Below, one piece after another: positions 10,514 through 20,515 of a stretch of DNA of 64,000 nucleotides. Within the stretch, counting starts at the first letter, position 1; the number at the start of each line of letters is the position of its first letter. Both the position numbers and the translations under genes were made by a program. The DNA comes from Ceratopteris richardii (taxonomy: Eukaryota; Streptophyta; Polypodiopsida; Polypodiales; Pteridaceae), in the NCBI GenBank assembly GCA_020310875.1, contig CM035416.1:3393709-3457708 (forward strand), read 5' to 3'. Under the pieces are notes generated by a model that searched no databases, was not told the DNA's origin, and worked only from the letters and a program-made list of their open reading frames with translations.

Positions 10514-10910
10514 TGGTGTTGTTCTAGACAAGGGAAAGTACCATGTCAAGAAGCTCCACCTCCTTAATTGTCAATTTGTGGAAAAGGTAGGATGACATGG
10601 AGATCGTGAAAGAGTGATGTTTGTGAAGACAAAGGTGAGAAGCACACTAGTGCACACACACATGGAAGAGACAATAGGCGCAACAATGGAAGGAGAAACA
10701 CTATTTTTCATTGCTCAATCTCTCTTCAAGCTTGCTCTCACTTGATAATCTCAACTAAACAACCTAAAAAATGAGGTCTCTAGCTCTTTTTATAGTTTTT
10801 AGACTAGTTTTGACTGGTTCCAAACCGTCTCTGGCCTAGTTAAAAAATAGTTTTTGGAGCTTATTTGGGGATTGAAATGAAGTCTAAAAATTACAAAATT
10901 TTGCAGTTTT
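10514..10910 (-). repeat. Partial R-family LTR
   Basis: Begins TGGTGTTGTTCTAGAC and follows the R LTR up to about the middle (ACTAGTTTTGACTGGTTCC, TGAAGTCTAAAAATTAC). It is then replaced at about 10910 by copia C2 coding sequence. The second half of the LTR is missing. Confidence 0.75.
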
Positions 10911-10949
10911 GACCCATCTTCTCATGAGCAGTGCATGTCTGCAGTAGAC

Positions 10950-11530
10950 TCAGATGTTTAGTACTTTGACAGTGGGGCGACCAAACATATTACCTCACAA
11001 CACAGTTTTTTCTCTTCACTCGAGTCTGCCCCTACAGGGAATACTGTTACATGCACCAACAACTCCTCTTATCCTGTTATGGGAGTTGGTAAGATCATTT
11101 TGACTACTGCTGATGATAGTTCTTTCACTTTGTCAGATGCTTTATTTATGCCAGGGATCAAGAACCAGTTATCAGTTTTTGCATTAGCCAAGATTGTCTT
11201 GGTTGTGAAATTTGTTGATGACAGGTGTATAGTTCATGATCTGTCAAATGGCGATGTGATTATTGCTTCTGGCATTTTATGTGGAGGGTTGTATAAGCTC
11301 ATAGACTATGAAAGATCTCTGAATTATTCGGCATGTGTAGTACATGATTCTCAGGCTATGTCAGATGCAAAGCTTTGGCATGCACGCTTTGGTCATCTGA
11401 ATTTTGCTAGTTTGCTACACTTGTAGAAATTTGAAATGGTGTCCTCTTTGCCCAAACTTGAGGCACCTGGAAAACATGTTTGTGAAGGTTGTATTTTGGG
11501 CAAAATGCAGCGTTCCTCATTTCCAAAGGA
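10950..11530 (+). pseudogene. C2 protease and GAG-pre-integrase region
   Basis: The block FDSGATKHIT is the copia aspartic-protease active site. It is followed by the usual LSDALFMPGIKNQLSVFALA segment, and then by the LWHARFGHLN...CEGCILGKMQRSSFPK zinc-finger block (HHCC) that opens copia integrase. The protease would cut the Gag-Pol polyprotein and the HHCC domain helps integrase bind DNA. This is a fossil copy and is not intact. Confidence 0.8.
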
Positions 11531-11539
11531 TGGTTCAGT

Positions 11540-12260
11540 TAGGGCTACTCAGAAATTGCAGCTTGTACATAGTGATGTCTGTGGTCCTATGCAGACACCT
11601 TCTTTTGGAAATTATCTTTACTTTGTGACTTTCATCGATGATTTTTCCAGGCATGCATGGGTATATCCATTGAAGGCAAAGTCCGAAGTGTTCATGTGCT
11701 TCAAACAGTTTTTGGTTTTGGCTGAAAATCTATCATCATGTAAAATGGGCACCCTCCATTCATATCAAGGGGGGGAATATATGTCTTCTGATTTTAATGC
11801 ATTTCTAGCTGAACACGGGATAAAACACCAGTGTACAGTGCCATACACACCTCAATAGAATGGAGTTGCTGAATGAAAGAAAAGGTCACTCATTGAGATG
11901 GTGAGGTGTATGGTCAAGAGTCAGGCTTTACCACATAGTTTCTGGCTTGAGGCTATCATGTGTGCAGCATATGTACTTAACAGGTGTCCCACTAAAGCGC
12001 TGGAGTCTATCACTCCATATGAGGCTTGGCATGATCGCAAGCCATCTGTTGCTCATCTGCGTGTTTTTGGTTGTTTGGCATATGCATTACTGCCTGAACA
12101 ACATTGCAGAAAATTGGATGATAAAGCTGTAAAATGTATTTTTGTTGGGTACAATTCTGAAAGTAAAGGCTATCGTCTATATCATCCACAGACTAAATGC
12201 ATTCTGGTTAGCCGTGATGTTGTTTTTGTGGAAGATGCTATTCAGCCATTGCTTTCATGT
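11540..12260 (+). pseudogene. C2 integrase core region
   Basis: HSDVCGPMQTPSFGNYLYFV and FIDDFSRHAWVYPLKAK mark the first part of the DDE core. QGGEYMSSDF and NGVAE mark the second acidic region, and LNRCPTKALESITPYEAWH with LRVFGCLAYALLP is the conserved copia tail after the core. The order and spacing are normal for copia. Integrase joins element cDNA to chromosomal DNA. Fossil copy. Confidence 0.82.
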
Positions 12261-12579
12261 ACAAAGGAGACATCTGTTAGCTCCAAAGACATGTATGATA
12301 CTTTGCTGCCTCTTTTTACAAGTGGACAGTCTAGTGCTGGTCCTAATGAGGCAACTTCTCAGCCTTTGCAAGTTTCATGTGATCATGCACATCATTCTAT
12401 TTCTGATGCAGATTCACATGATGCAGTTATTGATGAGAGAGCTGATATTGAGCAAGCAAGAACTATGAAAAAAATGGCTGGTGCAGACTTTGCATGACAA
12501 CAAATTAGATGCACCTCTGTCATATCGTACTCGTTCAGGCCCTCATAGTGCCTCGTTTGCATCAAATTGCTATGCTATG

Positions 12580-13440
12580 GCTGCATCTAGTCTCTATGAT
12601 GAGAATGAGCCTATGTTGTTTGATGAAGCACAAAATTCAGAAAATTGGATGGCTGCTATGCAATCTGAATATGATGCTATAATGAAGAATGGTACTTGTT
12701 ATTTGTGTGACTTACCTCCTGGCAAGAAGGCCATTGGCACTAAGTGGGTTTACAAGCTGAAGTGTAAGCCTGATGGAACACTTGACATGTATAAGGCTAG
12801 GCTTTTTGCAAAGGGTTATACACTCGAAAGAGGCATTGATTTTGATGAGACCTTTGCACCTACATGCCGTATGACTACTGTTTGGAGCATCTGTGCACTT
12901 GCAGCCCATCATGGTTGGAATGTACATCAGTTGGACATTAAAATTGCATTTCTGAATGGTGACTTGCATGAAGAAGTGTATGTTTTTCAGCCCCGTGGCT
13001 TTGTGCAGAAAGGGCATGAAAACTAGGTGTGCAGGTTAAAGAAGGCATTATATGGTTTAAAGCAAGCACCATGTGCTTGGTATGAGAAGATACATGCCTA
13101 TCTGATTGCACATGGTTTTGTGAACATTCCAACTGAAAGCACCTTATATGTTAAGCGTGCTAATGATGTGCTTCTGATCATTGTTGTCTATGTTGACGAC
13201 ATGCTACTCACTGGTCCTATTGAGAAGCATATTGGTGATTTTAAGGCTGATTTGCATGCCTCATTTGAGATGTATGATTTAGGGTATTTGCATCACTATT
13301 TGGGCATTCAGTTTATGCAAGTTGATACTGGAATGACTTTGTGTCAAATGAAATATATTGACACATTATTGCTACGTTTTGGCCTTGAAGACTATAAGCC
13401 TACTGCCACTCCTATGGAGACAGGTTTACGATTGAGTCTT
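12580..13440 (+). pseudogene. C2 reverse transcriptase region
   Basis: Copia RT blocks are visible: NWMAAMQSEYDAIMKNGT, GTKWVYKLKCKPDGTLDMYK, AFLNGDLHEEVYVFQPRGF, LKKALYGLKQAPCAWYEK and the catalytic YVDDMLLTG. They are followed by DLGYLHHYLGIQF. The C2 copy at the right end of the window (YVDDMQITG, LHHYLGIQFMQVD) is clearly the same family. The homology ends at about 13445 where an R LTR starts, so RNase H is missing. Fossil copy. Confidence 0.85.
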
Positions 13441-13448
13441 CATGATGC

Positions 13449-14154
13449 TTGTAGCTCAGTGATGAGTAGCACCTCCTTTAATGGCAATCCGGGGAGACAA
13501 GAGGATGGTATGATGACCTCGAGCAAGTGAAGGCACAAGTGCGTGAGTGAGAAGCACACAAACATGCACACACATACACACACGCGCACACACAACAAGA
13601 ACAAGGAGGAAGACAATGGAGTTCTTTTAGATTACTTTCAAAATGCTCATACAAGTCCAATTCAATTACAAGCTAGCTCAAAAATGAGCTCTCTAGCTCT
13701 ATTTATAGTTTTTGACTAGGTTTTGGCCTTGTCCAGACCTAGTGTCCGGCCTAGTTAAAAATTAGGTTCTTTGCCCTATTTGGAGGTTCAAACGGAGTCT
13801 AAAAAATGTGAAAACTGATAGGTAGGTACTTCTAAAGCTCCTCAAGCTCAAGGACTCCTTGGCTTGCACAAAATGGAGCTACAAAAATATGAAATGGTAT
13901 TTACAATGGTTTTTAGTGATGAAAATCACTATTTTTATAGGGATTTCTTCTAACGTTTTGACATACATTTCCTGGAGCTCCCTACTTGCTCCGTCTTCTT
14001 GTGTGCCCAACTCTTTGATGCATGAAAAATTTAAATGGCCTACTTGCCAGATCTTCTTTGCCTACTGTGTCTGCTTGTGCTTTCTCTTTGCTCCGACTCC
14101 CTTCGTAGGCTTCCTTGTCTTGTGAGTCCTTCGATTCCTTGACTACTGCCAACA
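13449..14154 (-). repeat. R-family LTR, 3' LTR position
   Basis: Ends ...CTACTGCCAACA at 14154, followed by a polypyrimidine run that is a polypurine tract on the minus strand, so this is the 3' LTR of a minus-strand element. A TATA-like box (CTATAAATAG on the minus strand) lies at 13699-13708. The first about 325 bp are repeated in reverse at 6739-7065. The left end abuts copia C2. Confidence 0.8.
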
Positions 14155-14168
14155 CCCCTCCCCTCTCT
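14155..14168 (-). other. Polypurine tract
   Basis: On the minus strand AGAGAGGGGAGGGG directly precedes the LTR start TGTTGGCAGTAG. This is the expected RNase H-resistant primer for plus-strand DNA synthesis and fixes the LTR boundary. Confidence 0.8.
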
Positions 14169-14199
14169 CGCGTCTGTCATCTCTGACAGACCCTTGTCT

Positions 14200-14890
14200 A
14201 GCTGTGCGTTGGACATAATATTGCACCACATCGGAAGCAAGGTAGTGTTCTTCTAATTGTAGCCCCCGTGCTAGGTCTGTTAACAATGCATCCCAATCCA
14301 CTAGACCTGGGACGTCTAGATGGGGCACCCACAATTGCTCTGAGTGGATGGTCCTCTCCACAGCGAATAGTTGGAGGAGATGTGAGGGCTTGGGTACAAA
14401 TATTTCTGAGTGATATTCCCAGAACCCCGTGATGAACATCTCCTCGAAGGTCTGCTTGAAGCATGCTGGGAGGTATTTTATGCTTGCGTGCCAGGCATAT
14501 ACTACCTTTATTGAGGGGGTAGTGCTCATGTCATATACTAGATCTTGGTTGCCTGCAGTGAAGCCAACTCCTAAAAAGTGGGGGTCCTTGATATTCTTGA
14601 ATGTCCTGAACGTGATGAGCATTAATTCGAAGATCTTCATGCACATCTGTGCCATCACATCAGGGGTGTTCCGTAGGCAAATGCTCCAGTGACGAATTGT
14701 AGAAATCATGTAAGCAACAGTAGGAGGTCCTTGTGGAAGTGCTAGATAGACATAATTTAACCACTTTGGACAACCTTTGACGTTCTTTACAGCAATGGTA
14801 AATTCGGGCCAAGTGCGTCTGCGGAAGACTGGAACATAACAGGGATTGTATTTAATAATAGGTAATTGGAAGGCACATGTTTCCTTCATC
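14200..14890 (-). CDS. Unclassified 3' reading frame next to the polypurine tract
   Basis: A long minus-strand open frame (about 230 residues) that I do not recognise. Notable blocks are KYNPCYVPVFRRRTWPEF, CPKWLNYVYLALPQGPPTVA, YMISTIRHW, HASIKYLPACFKQTFEEMF, TGFWEYHSEIFVPKPSHLLQ and LVDWDALLTDLARGLQLEEH. The first half matches the remnant at 1-690, so it is a conserved domain and not a chance frame. There is no signal peptide, membrane helix or enzyme motif. It lies between a protease-region segment and the polypurine tract, where env-like or accessory frames sit in some Ty3 elements. Reverse transcriptase and integrase are absent between them, so this copy lost its middle. Function unknown. 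Confidence 0.6.
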
Positions 14891-14897
14891 TCCCTCA

Positions 14898-15668
14898 CTA
14901 AAAATCTCCAACCTTATCGACTGGGATTTTTACTGTGTTCACTTCATCAGGCATCTCCTTCTCTTCCGCCTTGATCTCCAATTGACTGGTTAATTTCTCC
15001 TTCAAATGTGGTTTGACCTTCAACAGTTTTTCCAATGTCAGAGTGCAAGGGATTTTTACCTTTCTAAGGTGTTGTATGATATCCGATGTTTGGACTGATG
15101 GGTTCGGTTCTTTTTTTCTTATTGAGGGAATGCGGTATAATTCTGAATTATGTTTGTAGTCTCCTCTGTAATTTGGCAAAACCTTTACACTATCATTTTC
15201 TTTGTCACTTGGATCAATTGGTATTATTTCTTCTGAATTCAGTTCAGGTATGGAGTCTTCTATTCCACCTTCTGCCTCTAACTCCTCAAAGGGTGGTTCA
15301 ATTCCTTCCACTTTTTTCCATCTGTCTTCTTGGACTCTTTCCCACAAATCTTTAGGCCATTCCCCTTCTACTTCGACAACAATGGATCCTTCCCTCTTAT
15401 CCTCGCAGAAATTTCCATTATGTGTCTCACCTGCTTCGGGTTTCTCGGGGTCCTTAGGGATGACACACTCTTGGAATTCTCTTTCGGGAATTCGTGAATT
15501 GGGCAGTTGAAGAGCAGGTCTTTCTAAGGTCTGTTGAGCTACTTCAATTAATTTTTTGCATATCTTCAACCTTTCCTTCTCTAAGTCACCTCTAGGATAT
15601 TCTCTTTCATGTTGTTCGATGGTAGGTCTTGCTCTTATTCGTGCCTTGTCGGCTAATTCTTCAGGCAT
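14898..15668 (-). CDS. Acidic linker and protease-flanking region of the Ty3 G1-like element
   Basis: Minus-strand open frame rich in Glu and Lys (LADKARIRARPTIEQHEREY, PFEELEAEGGIEDSIPEL). It contains IQHLRKVKIPCTLTLEKLLK and ends near VNTVKIPVDKVGDF. The end matches IQIPIDKVGEF of G1b (55504-55992), where it leads directly into the DSGAG protease site. Here sequence homologous to G1b continues only a few dozen bases more and then changes to the unclassified 3' frame. It is therefore the gag-protease spacer of a broken G1-like copy. Confidence 0.75.
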   Translation of the reverse strand: MPEELADKARIRARPTIEQHEREYPRGDLEKERLKICKKLIEVAQQTLERPALQLPNSRIPEREFQECVIPKDPEKPEAGETHNGNFCEDKREGSIVVEVEGEWPKDLWERVQEDRWKKVEGIEPPFEELEAEGGIEDSIPELNSEEIIPIDPSDKENDSVKVLPNYRGDYKHNSELYRIPSIRKKEPNPSVQTSDIIQHLRKVKIPCTLTLEKLLKVKPHLKEKLTSQLEIKAEEKEMPDEVNTVKIPVDKVGDF

Positions 15669-15830
15669 GGGATCTGCTAAAACTGATCCTACCTCTTCTT
15701 TTTTTTACTTTCCTTTCCGAATTTCTTCTTCCTCTTCTTGTTTCTCTTTTGGATTTTGTTCGCTCTTTTCATTTTCCTTCTTTTGTTGTAGTTTCTTTTC
15801 CTTCATCTTATCTCTACGGTTCTTCCATCT

Positions 15831-16226
15831 CTATGTTCGTTTACTTATAATACTTTTCTCAGGCTCCTCCGAGTCCTCAACTATTTGAAGTGTAGGGATG
15901 TTCATTTCTCTGTCACCTTGATCATTTTCTTCAGTTTTGTTTGGGGTCTCTCTAGCTTTGGCTCTAGTTATTGCTTTCAATGGTACAATGTACTCCTTAT
16001 CACTCCCTGATGACTCTATCACTTCTATCACGTTAATCTGCATATTAGAGTTAACTTTGTTGGGGTTCTTGGGGCAATCTCTGAAAAGGTGTTCTTTACC
16101 ACAATCACTCCAGTATCCTTCCCAGACTCGCTGTGGTGGTGCTGGGTTTGGTAGTGTACATTCTCTGATATAATGATCACCTCCGCATCTATAACATGGT
16201 CCTCTAGGTACAGGCAGTCTGTTCAT
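15831..16226 (-). CDS. Gag zinc-knuckle region, G1-like element
   Basis: Two zinc-knuckle-like motifs occur in tandem: CYRCGGDHYIREC, and a second beginning SDCGKEHLFRDC. They are followed by a charged tail (EESDKE-type and KAITRAKARETPNKTEEND). The same pair occurs in G1b at 56872-57020. Zinc knuckles in Gag bind element RNA for packaging. Fossil context. Confidence 0.8.
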   Translation of the reverse strand: MNRLPVPRGPCYRCGGDHYIRECTLPNPAPPQRVWEGYWSDCGKEHLFRDCPKNPNKVNSNMQINVIEVIESSGSDKEYIVPLKAITRAKARETPNKTEENDQGDREMNIPTLQIVEDSEEPEKSIISKRT

Positions 16227-16977
16227 AGGTCGGGGGGTATGGGTGCCCAGGGGGCTGTGTACATCAATGACACATAATCCTGCTCATAGCCATAAGCATT
16301 ATTTGGTGCTTCCATGCCATATGCATAAGGTTCATACATTTGTCCATATTCTATCATAGAGCTCTCATAACTGGGATAGTTTCCTTGACTATGGTCATAA
16401 GATGAGTCATATGGTTCATTACTAGGCAATGGTGTGGCTGGAACCAAGCTAAAGCTGTGTCTGTCAAAGTTAGACCAAAGGATTCGTATTGGATCAAGAA
16501 ATCTTCTACTTGTTTAGCTCTGATTACTTGCTTAAATTCAGCTATATGATTGTAAGGTTTGCTAGAGCCATCATAGTGGTTTCTCATGCATTTAGCGACT
16601 TGGATGGGTCTTAATCTTCTTCCTGCCTCAGGTGGTCTAGGCATCACAGGGAAAACTGGTCTTCCAATGGGTATACCAGGTCCTCTTACCACAGGTGGTC
16701 TATTTGGGACGGGGATTCTATTCCTTGGGTCAATAGGTGGCTGAGGCCGATAGTTCGGATTATTTGCAGGCATAGCAAACTGCACATGGGGTCTCATCGG
16801 GAATTGTGTTTGTTGTGTTTGTCCTGACTGTTGATATGAATTATCTTGAAAGGTTCCTTGAGGGTTCTGCGGAGTAGTGGCTTGATCCTTGGGGGGAAAC
16901 ACTGGAATGTTCTGATATTTCAACCCGGCTCTTTCTGAATTTGTTAGGGGCCAATACCTTCTCTGGTTTTTGTCCAA
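16223..16977 (-). CDS. Gag core and Tyr/Pro-rich linker, G1-like element
   Basis: The upstream part is Pro/Asn/Gln-rich (PQNPQGTFQDNSYQQSGQTQ). The Ty3 gag core follows (IAEFKQVIRAKQVEDFLIQY, ESFGLTLTDTALAWFQP). A Tyr-rich linker (YDSSYDHSQGNYPSYESSMI and similar) runs up to the zinc knuckles. The core matches G1b gag (IIEFKQVLQVEQVDEFFVQY) at 57973-58245, so both elements belong to one lineage. Gag is the structural particle protein. Confidence 0.8.
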
Positions 16978-17006
16978 ATACGTGATGATGATGGGGAAGT
17001 CAGGAT

Positions 17007-17636
17007 CTATAACTCATAGAGAGTCACTGGGTTAGGGGCTGCTTCCCATAATGAAGAGTGGGCTCTAAGGAGATTCTCCATTCCATTGATCAAGTACACA
17101 TCCATCAAGGAGTCATCTTGAGGAACTAGGTCTCCTCTCCATACCCTAGCAATAGTAGATCTCCCTCTAGGTGTGGTCACGTGCTCTTCATTTCCTTCTT
17201 CATTATGGTTGTGAGCATTGTTTTCTTCCCCAAGTTCATTGATTTTTTCAGGATGTTCTGTAACTACATACTGGATGTCTCTCTTATCCATATAAATTCC
17301 TCCTGCATACTTAACTGTTGGCCTAGGCACAATGTAAGCAGCTGAAGCTTTCTTCAGCCTGGCCACTAATTGGTTTAGTCCATCTAGGTATATGGGTATC
17401 TCATGTTGATTGGTGGTCACATATTCTAAAGATGTCCGATATTCTCCCTCAATAATTGACATCATGCCAATCATTGGTACAATGTTTTGCATATCCTCTG
17501 AAGCCATAGGAATTTCTTCTTCTGACTCACTAGAGGTTTCAGAATAATGTGAACAACTACTTAGTTCGGCTACGCTTCCTACAGAAGAGATCACACTTCT
17601 TCGACTTCCTAGGTTTCTCCCAGATCTAAGGTTCAT
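17007..17636 (-). CDS. Gag N-terminal region, G1-like element
   Basis: Begins MNLRSGRNLGSRRSVISSVG, a typical basic, Ser-rich Ty3 Gag start, then an acidic stretch (SETSSESEEEIPMASEDMQN) and a region ending ENLLRAHSSLWEAAPNPVTL. The ATG is the first after a 1.4-kb leader that contains a hairpin satellite and a primer site. I chose it because the basic start follows the usual gag pattern. Confidence 0.7.
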   Translation of the reverse strand: MNLRSGRNLGSRRSVISSVGSVAELSSCSHYSETSSESEEEIPMASEDMQNIVPMIGMMSIIEGEYRTSLEYVTTNQHEIPIYLDGLNQLVARLKKASAAYIVPRPTVKYAGGIYMDKRDIQYVVTEHPEKINELGEENNAHNHNEEGNEEHVTTPRGRSTIARVWRGDLVPQDDSLMDVYLINGMENLLRAHSSLWEAAPNPVTLYEL

Positions 17637-17739
17637 TCACTTTAAAGTTTTGTTTGACTTTAGCTAACCTCCAGCTTCTAGAGTTCTTCACTAAGGTTCA
17701 GACTTCTAGAAACATTTGATTGGAAAAGGACTGACTGTG

Positions 17740-18440
17740 AAACCTCAAGTCACGATACTTGACCCCAGAAAAGTTCACGATACTCGATACTTGATGAACA
17801 CGATACTTTGAACCAGACGATACACGATACTTCATAGAAGACAATATACGATACTTGGATAAACACGATACTCGATAGTTGCCCAATATCGTGTGCCAAA
17901 CACGACACTTGATACTTGAGGAACATGATACTCGATACTCAAGAAACACGATACTCGATACTCAGTAGGTATTGCGATCATGGATCTTGCGATATACAAT
18001 ACACGATATTCACCGAGAAAAGACGATACTTGATACACAACAAGTATCGCGAGGCAATTCAACACGATACTCGATACTCGTCAGGTATCAGGAAAATGGT
18101 CTCCGCGATATACGATATCCAACAAGTATCGCGATCCGAAACTCACGATACATGATACTCAACAAGTATCGCGACCTGAATTTCACGATACATGATATGC
18201 GATATCCAACAAGTATCGTGAGAATTTCTCAATGATACTCGACACTTGGCATGTATCGTCAGACCCGATTCAACGATACCTGATACTTGACAGGTATCGT
18301 GAAAAGGATTACACGATACTCGATACTTAACGAGGTCAAGTATCGCGATACTCAACCACAGGAGATCACGATACTTAGGTATCACGATACTCGACCGCGG
18401 GAGAAAAACGATACTTGACACTTTTCAATTTTTGCAAGTG
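17740..18440. repeat. Hairpin satellite in the leader (CGATACTCGATACTT / AAGTATCG)
   Basis: About 700 bp of imperfect units of roughly 43-50 bp built from CGATAC and its complement GTATCG, for example CACGATACATGATACTCAAC followed by AAGTATCGCG. Most units can form a stem of at least six base pairs with a short loop. The array fills the leader between the primer site (19042) and the gag start (17636). Remnants of the same words occur at 58370-58470 in the matching part of G1b. Confidence 0.9.
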
Positions 18441-19041
18441 TTGTTTTTGGTTTTTGAGTGCATACACATGTGTTGTGAGTGCATCAACCCTTCCCTCTTA
18501 GCTTGAATTAGAAATATTTCTTCTCTACCCCGATATGGCCAACACGATACTTACCGCAGATCGTTTAGCTAATTTACTTGATTTTGTTAGCTAAAAATGG
18601 ATGATAGAGTAATGTGCTCAACTTAGATGCTAGCCTTCAACTATTCACTCTCCTCCGCTAGCTCTGTGCAGCTCAAACACCTTTGTCTAAGATCGCGATA
18701 GTTGACTGTGAGCTCCCACGATACTTGTTTCGAAAACAAGTGACTTACAAAAGACAATTTTGGACTTTTATACTTTTGAATATTCCTACTCACTGAAAAA
18801 GAACGACAAGACAAGGATTAAAAGCTACTCTAACTATCTAACCTACTCCCTTACTCTTCCTACTCTACTCATTCCACTCACTTCCTTAGATTAATAACTC
18901 ACTACACACACTTCAAGAGTGAGAAGTAGTAAGTGCGGATGAGTGTGACTTACCAAAGAAGAGAAAATCACCATTCCTCCACTCACTTCAATGCAAAAAG
19001 CTACTTACCATCACACGAATGCCTAGGTTTGATTCGACATT
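18441..19041 (-). other. Rest of the G1-like leader, no gene seen
   Basis: No coding or RNA-gene signature. It has scattered single CGATACTT words (18543, 18717) outside the main satellite and leads to the primer site at 19042. Confidence 0.4.
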
Positions 19042-19057
19042 CCCGGCAACGGCGCCA
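19042..19057 (-). other. Primer-binding site, tRNA-Asp, perfect match
   Basis: The minus strand reads TGGCGCCGTTGCCGGG, which is exactly complementary to the 3' end of plant tRNA-Asp (CCCGGCAACGGCGCCA). Seven bases separate it from the LTR on its right. Athila-type and some Tat-type Ty3 elements use this primer. Confidence 0.9.
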
Positions 19058-19064
19058 AAAAACG

Positions 19065-19953
19065 TGTGTACCTAAGAACCAACTTAGGGACTTGTGGAGA
19101 AAGAGACTATACCTCAATCCCCCTCAAGTGCATATAGTGGGGATTCACACTTTAATTATCAATCCGATGAGTATCAAAACCTAGACGAGTGTATGAGGAC
19201 ATGCATTCAAATGATGATCAATGCAAGTGTACTTTTCAAAGAGTGCCAACAAGGCAAAGGCTAATCCAAATAAGCTTCAACTGTCAGTCATGGTGTCGCG
19301 ATACTTGGAACAACAGCCAACAGTAAATTGAACTGTTCTCTCAGCTCCAAACTCCAAATAAAGCAAATAGCATATGCGTTTCGAAGCTCTCGAGAAGACG
19401 CATCCAATGGTGGTATTTCCACTCAATTTTGACGCTTTTACTTCAAGTTATGAGTGAAATACTGAGTCACGAGAATGACCTTCCTACACTTCAGCACTTC
19501 CTACACTTCACACACACCTTAACGACAGCAAACAAACACTTTCATGGATAGACAACACTTCCTAACACTCTTTTCAAGCAACACACATGCATACAAGCTC
19601 ACAAAGAAGATGATAGAGAGAGGAGAAGACACAAATTCGAAATTCTGTGCTCTTGATTCTCAAATGGCAAAAAGTCTTTACAAAGAGTCACAAATTGACT
19701 TATATACATGTGCCCTAAAATGGTCCTTTCACACAAGAGACCGGCACTTTATTCACTAAAAGGCTAACTTCCTACTAATTTACATGGGTAAGCTGCTAAT
19801 CTCCATGGGTATGCATCTAGAGGACTCCTCTAGTGCATTTACATCGGAAAATATATTACAAAATGATTATGATACAAAAATAAGGTGTCCAAATTGGAAA
19901 AATTTTGGGGCCCGTCTTTTTCTCTGCCTTGTGCTCTTCTTTGCTCTGCAACA
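19065..19953 (-). repeat. G1-type LTR, 5' position (about 889 bp)
   Basis: The plus strand starts TGTGTACCTAAG and ends CTCTGCAACA. It aligns with 58792-59613 (shared TTAATTATCAATCCG, GCATCTAGAGGACTCCTCTA, AATTTTTGGGG...CTCTGCAACA). A TATA-like TATATAAG lies on the minus strand at about 19699-19709. The right end abuts copia C3 coding DNA directly. Confidence 0.8.
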
Positions 19954-20501
19954 CACATAAACACCATCATTTGTGAATCTGACTTCATATCCCTTCTCCA
20001 CAATTTGTCCTACACTTATCAAGTTTTTAGGAATAGTAGGAACATAAAGTACCTTGCTCAAGAGTGTACTTCCATTCTTTGTCTTCACTGATCCAATGCT
20101 CTCCACTTTATGCTTGGTGTTATCATCTGTTTGAACTATATGTCCATTCACCTTTGCTTCCATATCAGTCATCAATGATATATTGCCACTCAGATGATTG
20201 CTACATCCTAAGTCAATATAGAACACCCTTTGGTCTTCTCCTACTGCTGCATGTGTTGCATTCAAGATGAGAGTCATGTCATCTTTGTGATCTGATGCAC
20301 AATTATAGTAATTGTTGTTGTAGGACTGAGATTGAAAACTTCTTCCACCTCCTCTAGCATATAATGTCCTACCACCTCTTCCTTTGAAGTTGCCTCTTTG
20401 GTTTCTGCCTCCTCCACCTCTTTGATTGAAGCTCTAATTATTACTTCCACCATTTTGATTGTTATACCAACAATCATTTGCCAAATGATTGGTTCTGCCA
20501 C
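19954..20501 (-). pseudogene. C3 nucleocapsid and protease segment
   Basis: The translation shows the copia protease site FYIDLGCSNHLSGN followed by QTDDNTKHKVESIGSVKT and VLYVPTIPKNLISVGQIVEK. This is the same arrangement as in C1 (FYIDSGCSNHVAGN, VLYVPTITKNLISVGQIVEK). A Gly/Arg-rich nucleocapsid stretch precedes it. The segment ends at the inserted G1-type LTR. Confidence 0.75.
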
Positions 20502-20515
20502 AAATCCAACAAGCT

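Larger units (their letters stand above)
10911..13445 (+). mobile_element. Ty1/copia element C2, internal region only, broken
   Basis: Plus-strand pol sequence in copia order (protease, integrase, reverse transcriptase) without either LTR; gag and the RNase H end are missing. The 3' end of the same family appears at 59614-60073 and, on the opposite strand, at 62597-64000. Breaks number at least four. The left neighbour is half an R LTR and the right neighbour is another R LTR, but the two do not make one clean interrupted LTR, so more than a simple insertion took place. Confidence 0.85.
13449..19953 (-). mobile_element. Ty3/gypsy G1-like element with unlike LTRs, broken
   Basis: Reading on the minus strand: G1 LTR (19065-19953), tRNA-Asp primer site, 1.4-kb leader with satellite, gag, protease spacer, unclassified 3' frame, polypurine tract, R LTR (13449-14154). 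RT, RNase H and integrase are missing. The two LTRs are not recognisably the same family although both use tRNA-Asp-type primer sites. The unit is therefore a recombinant or two elements joined by deletion. The right LTR is set into copia C3 (protease region), so this element is younger than C3. Several breaks. Confidence 0.65.

Noticed and set aside
14200-14890. env-like glycoprotein gene
   Set aside because: The position fits, but I see no signal peptide, cleavage motif or membrane anchor.
17740-18440. Possible CRISPR-like or telomere-related array
   Set aside because: No regular repeat-spacer structure and no telomeric motif. The placement in an element leader explains it better.
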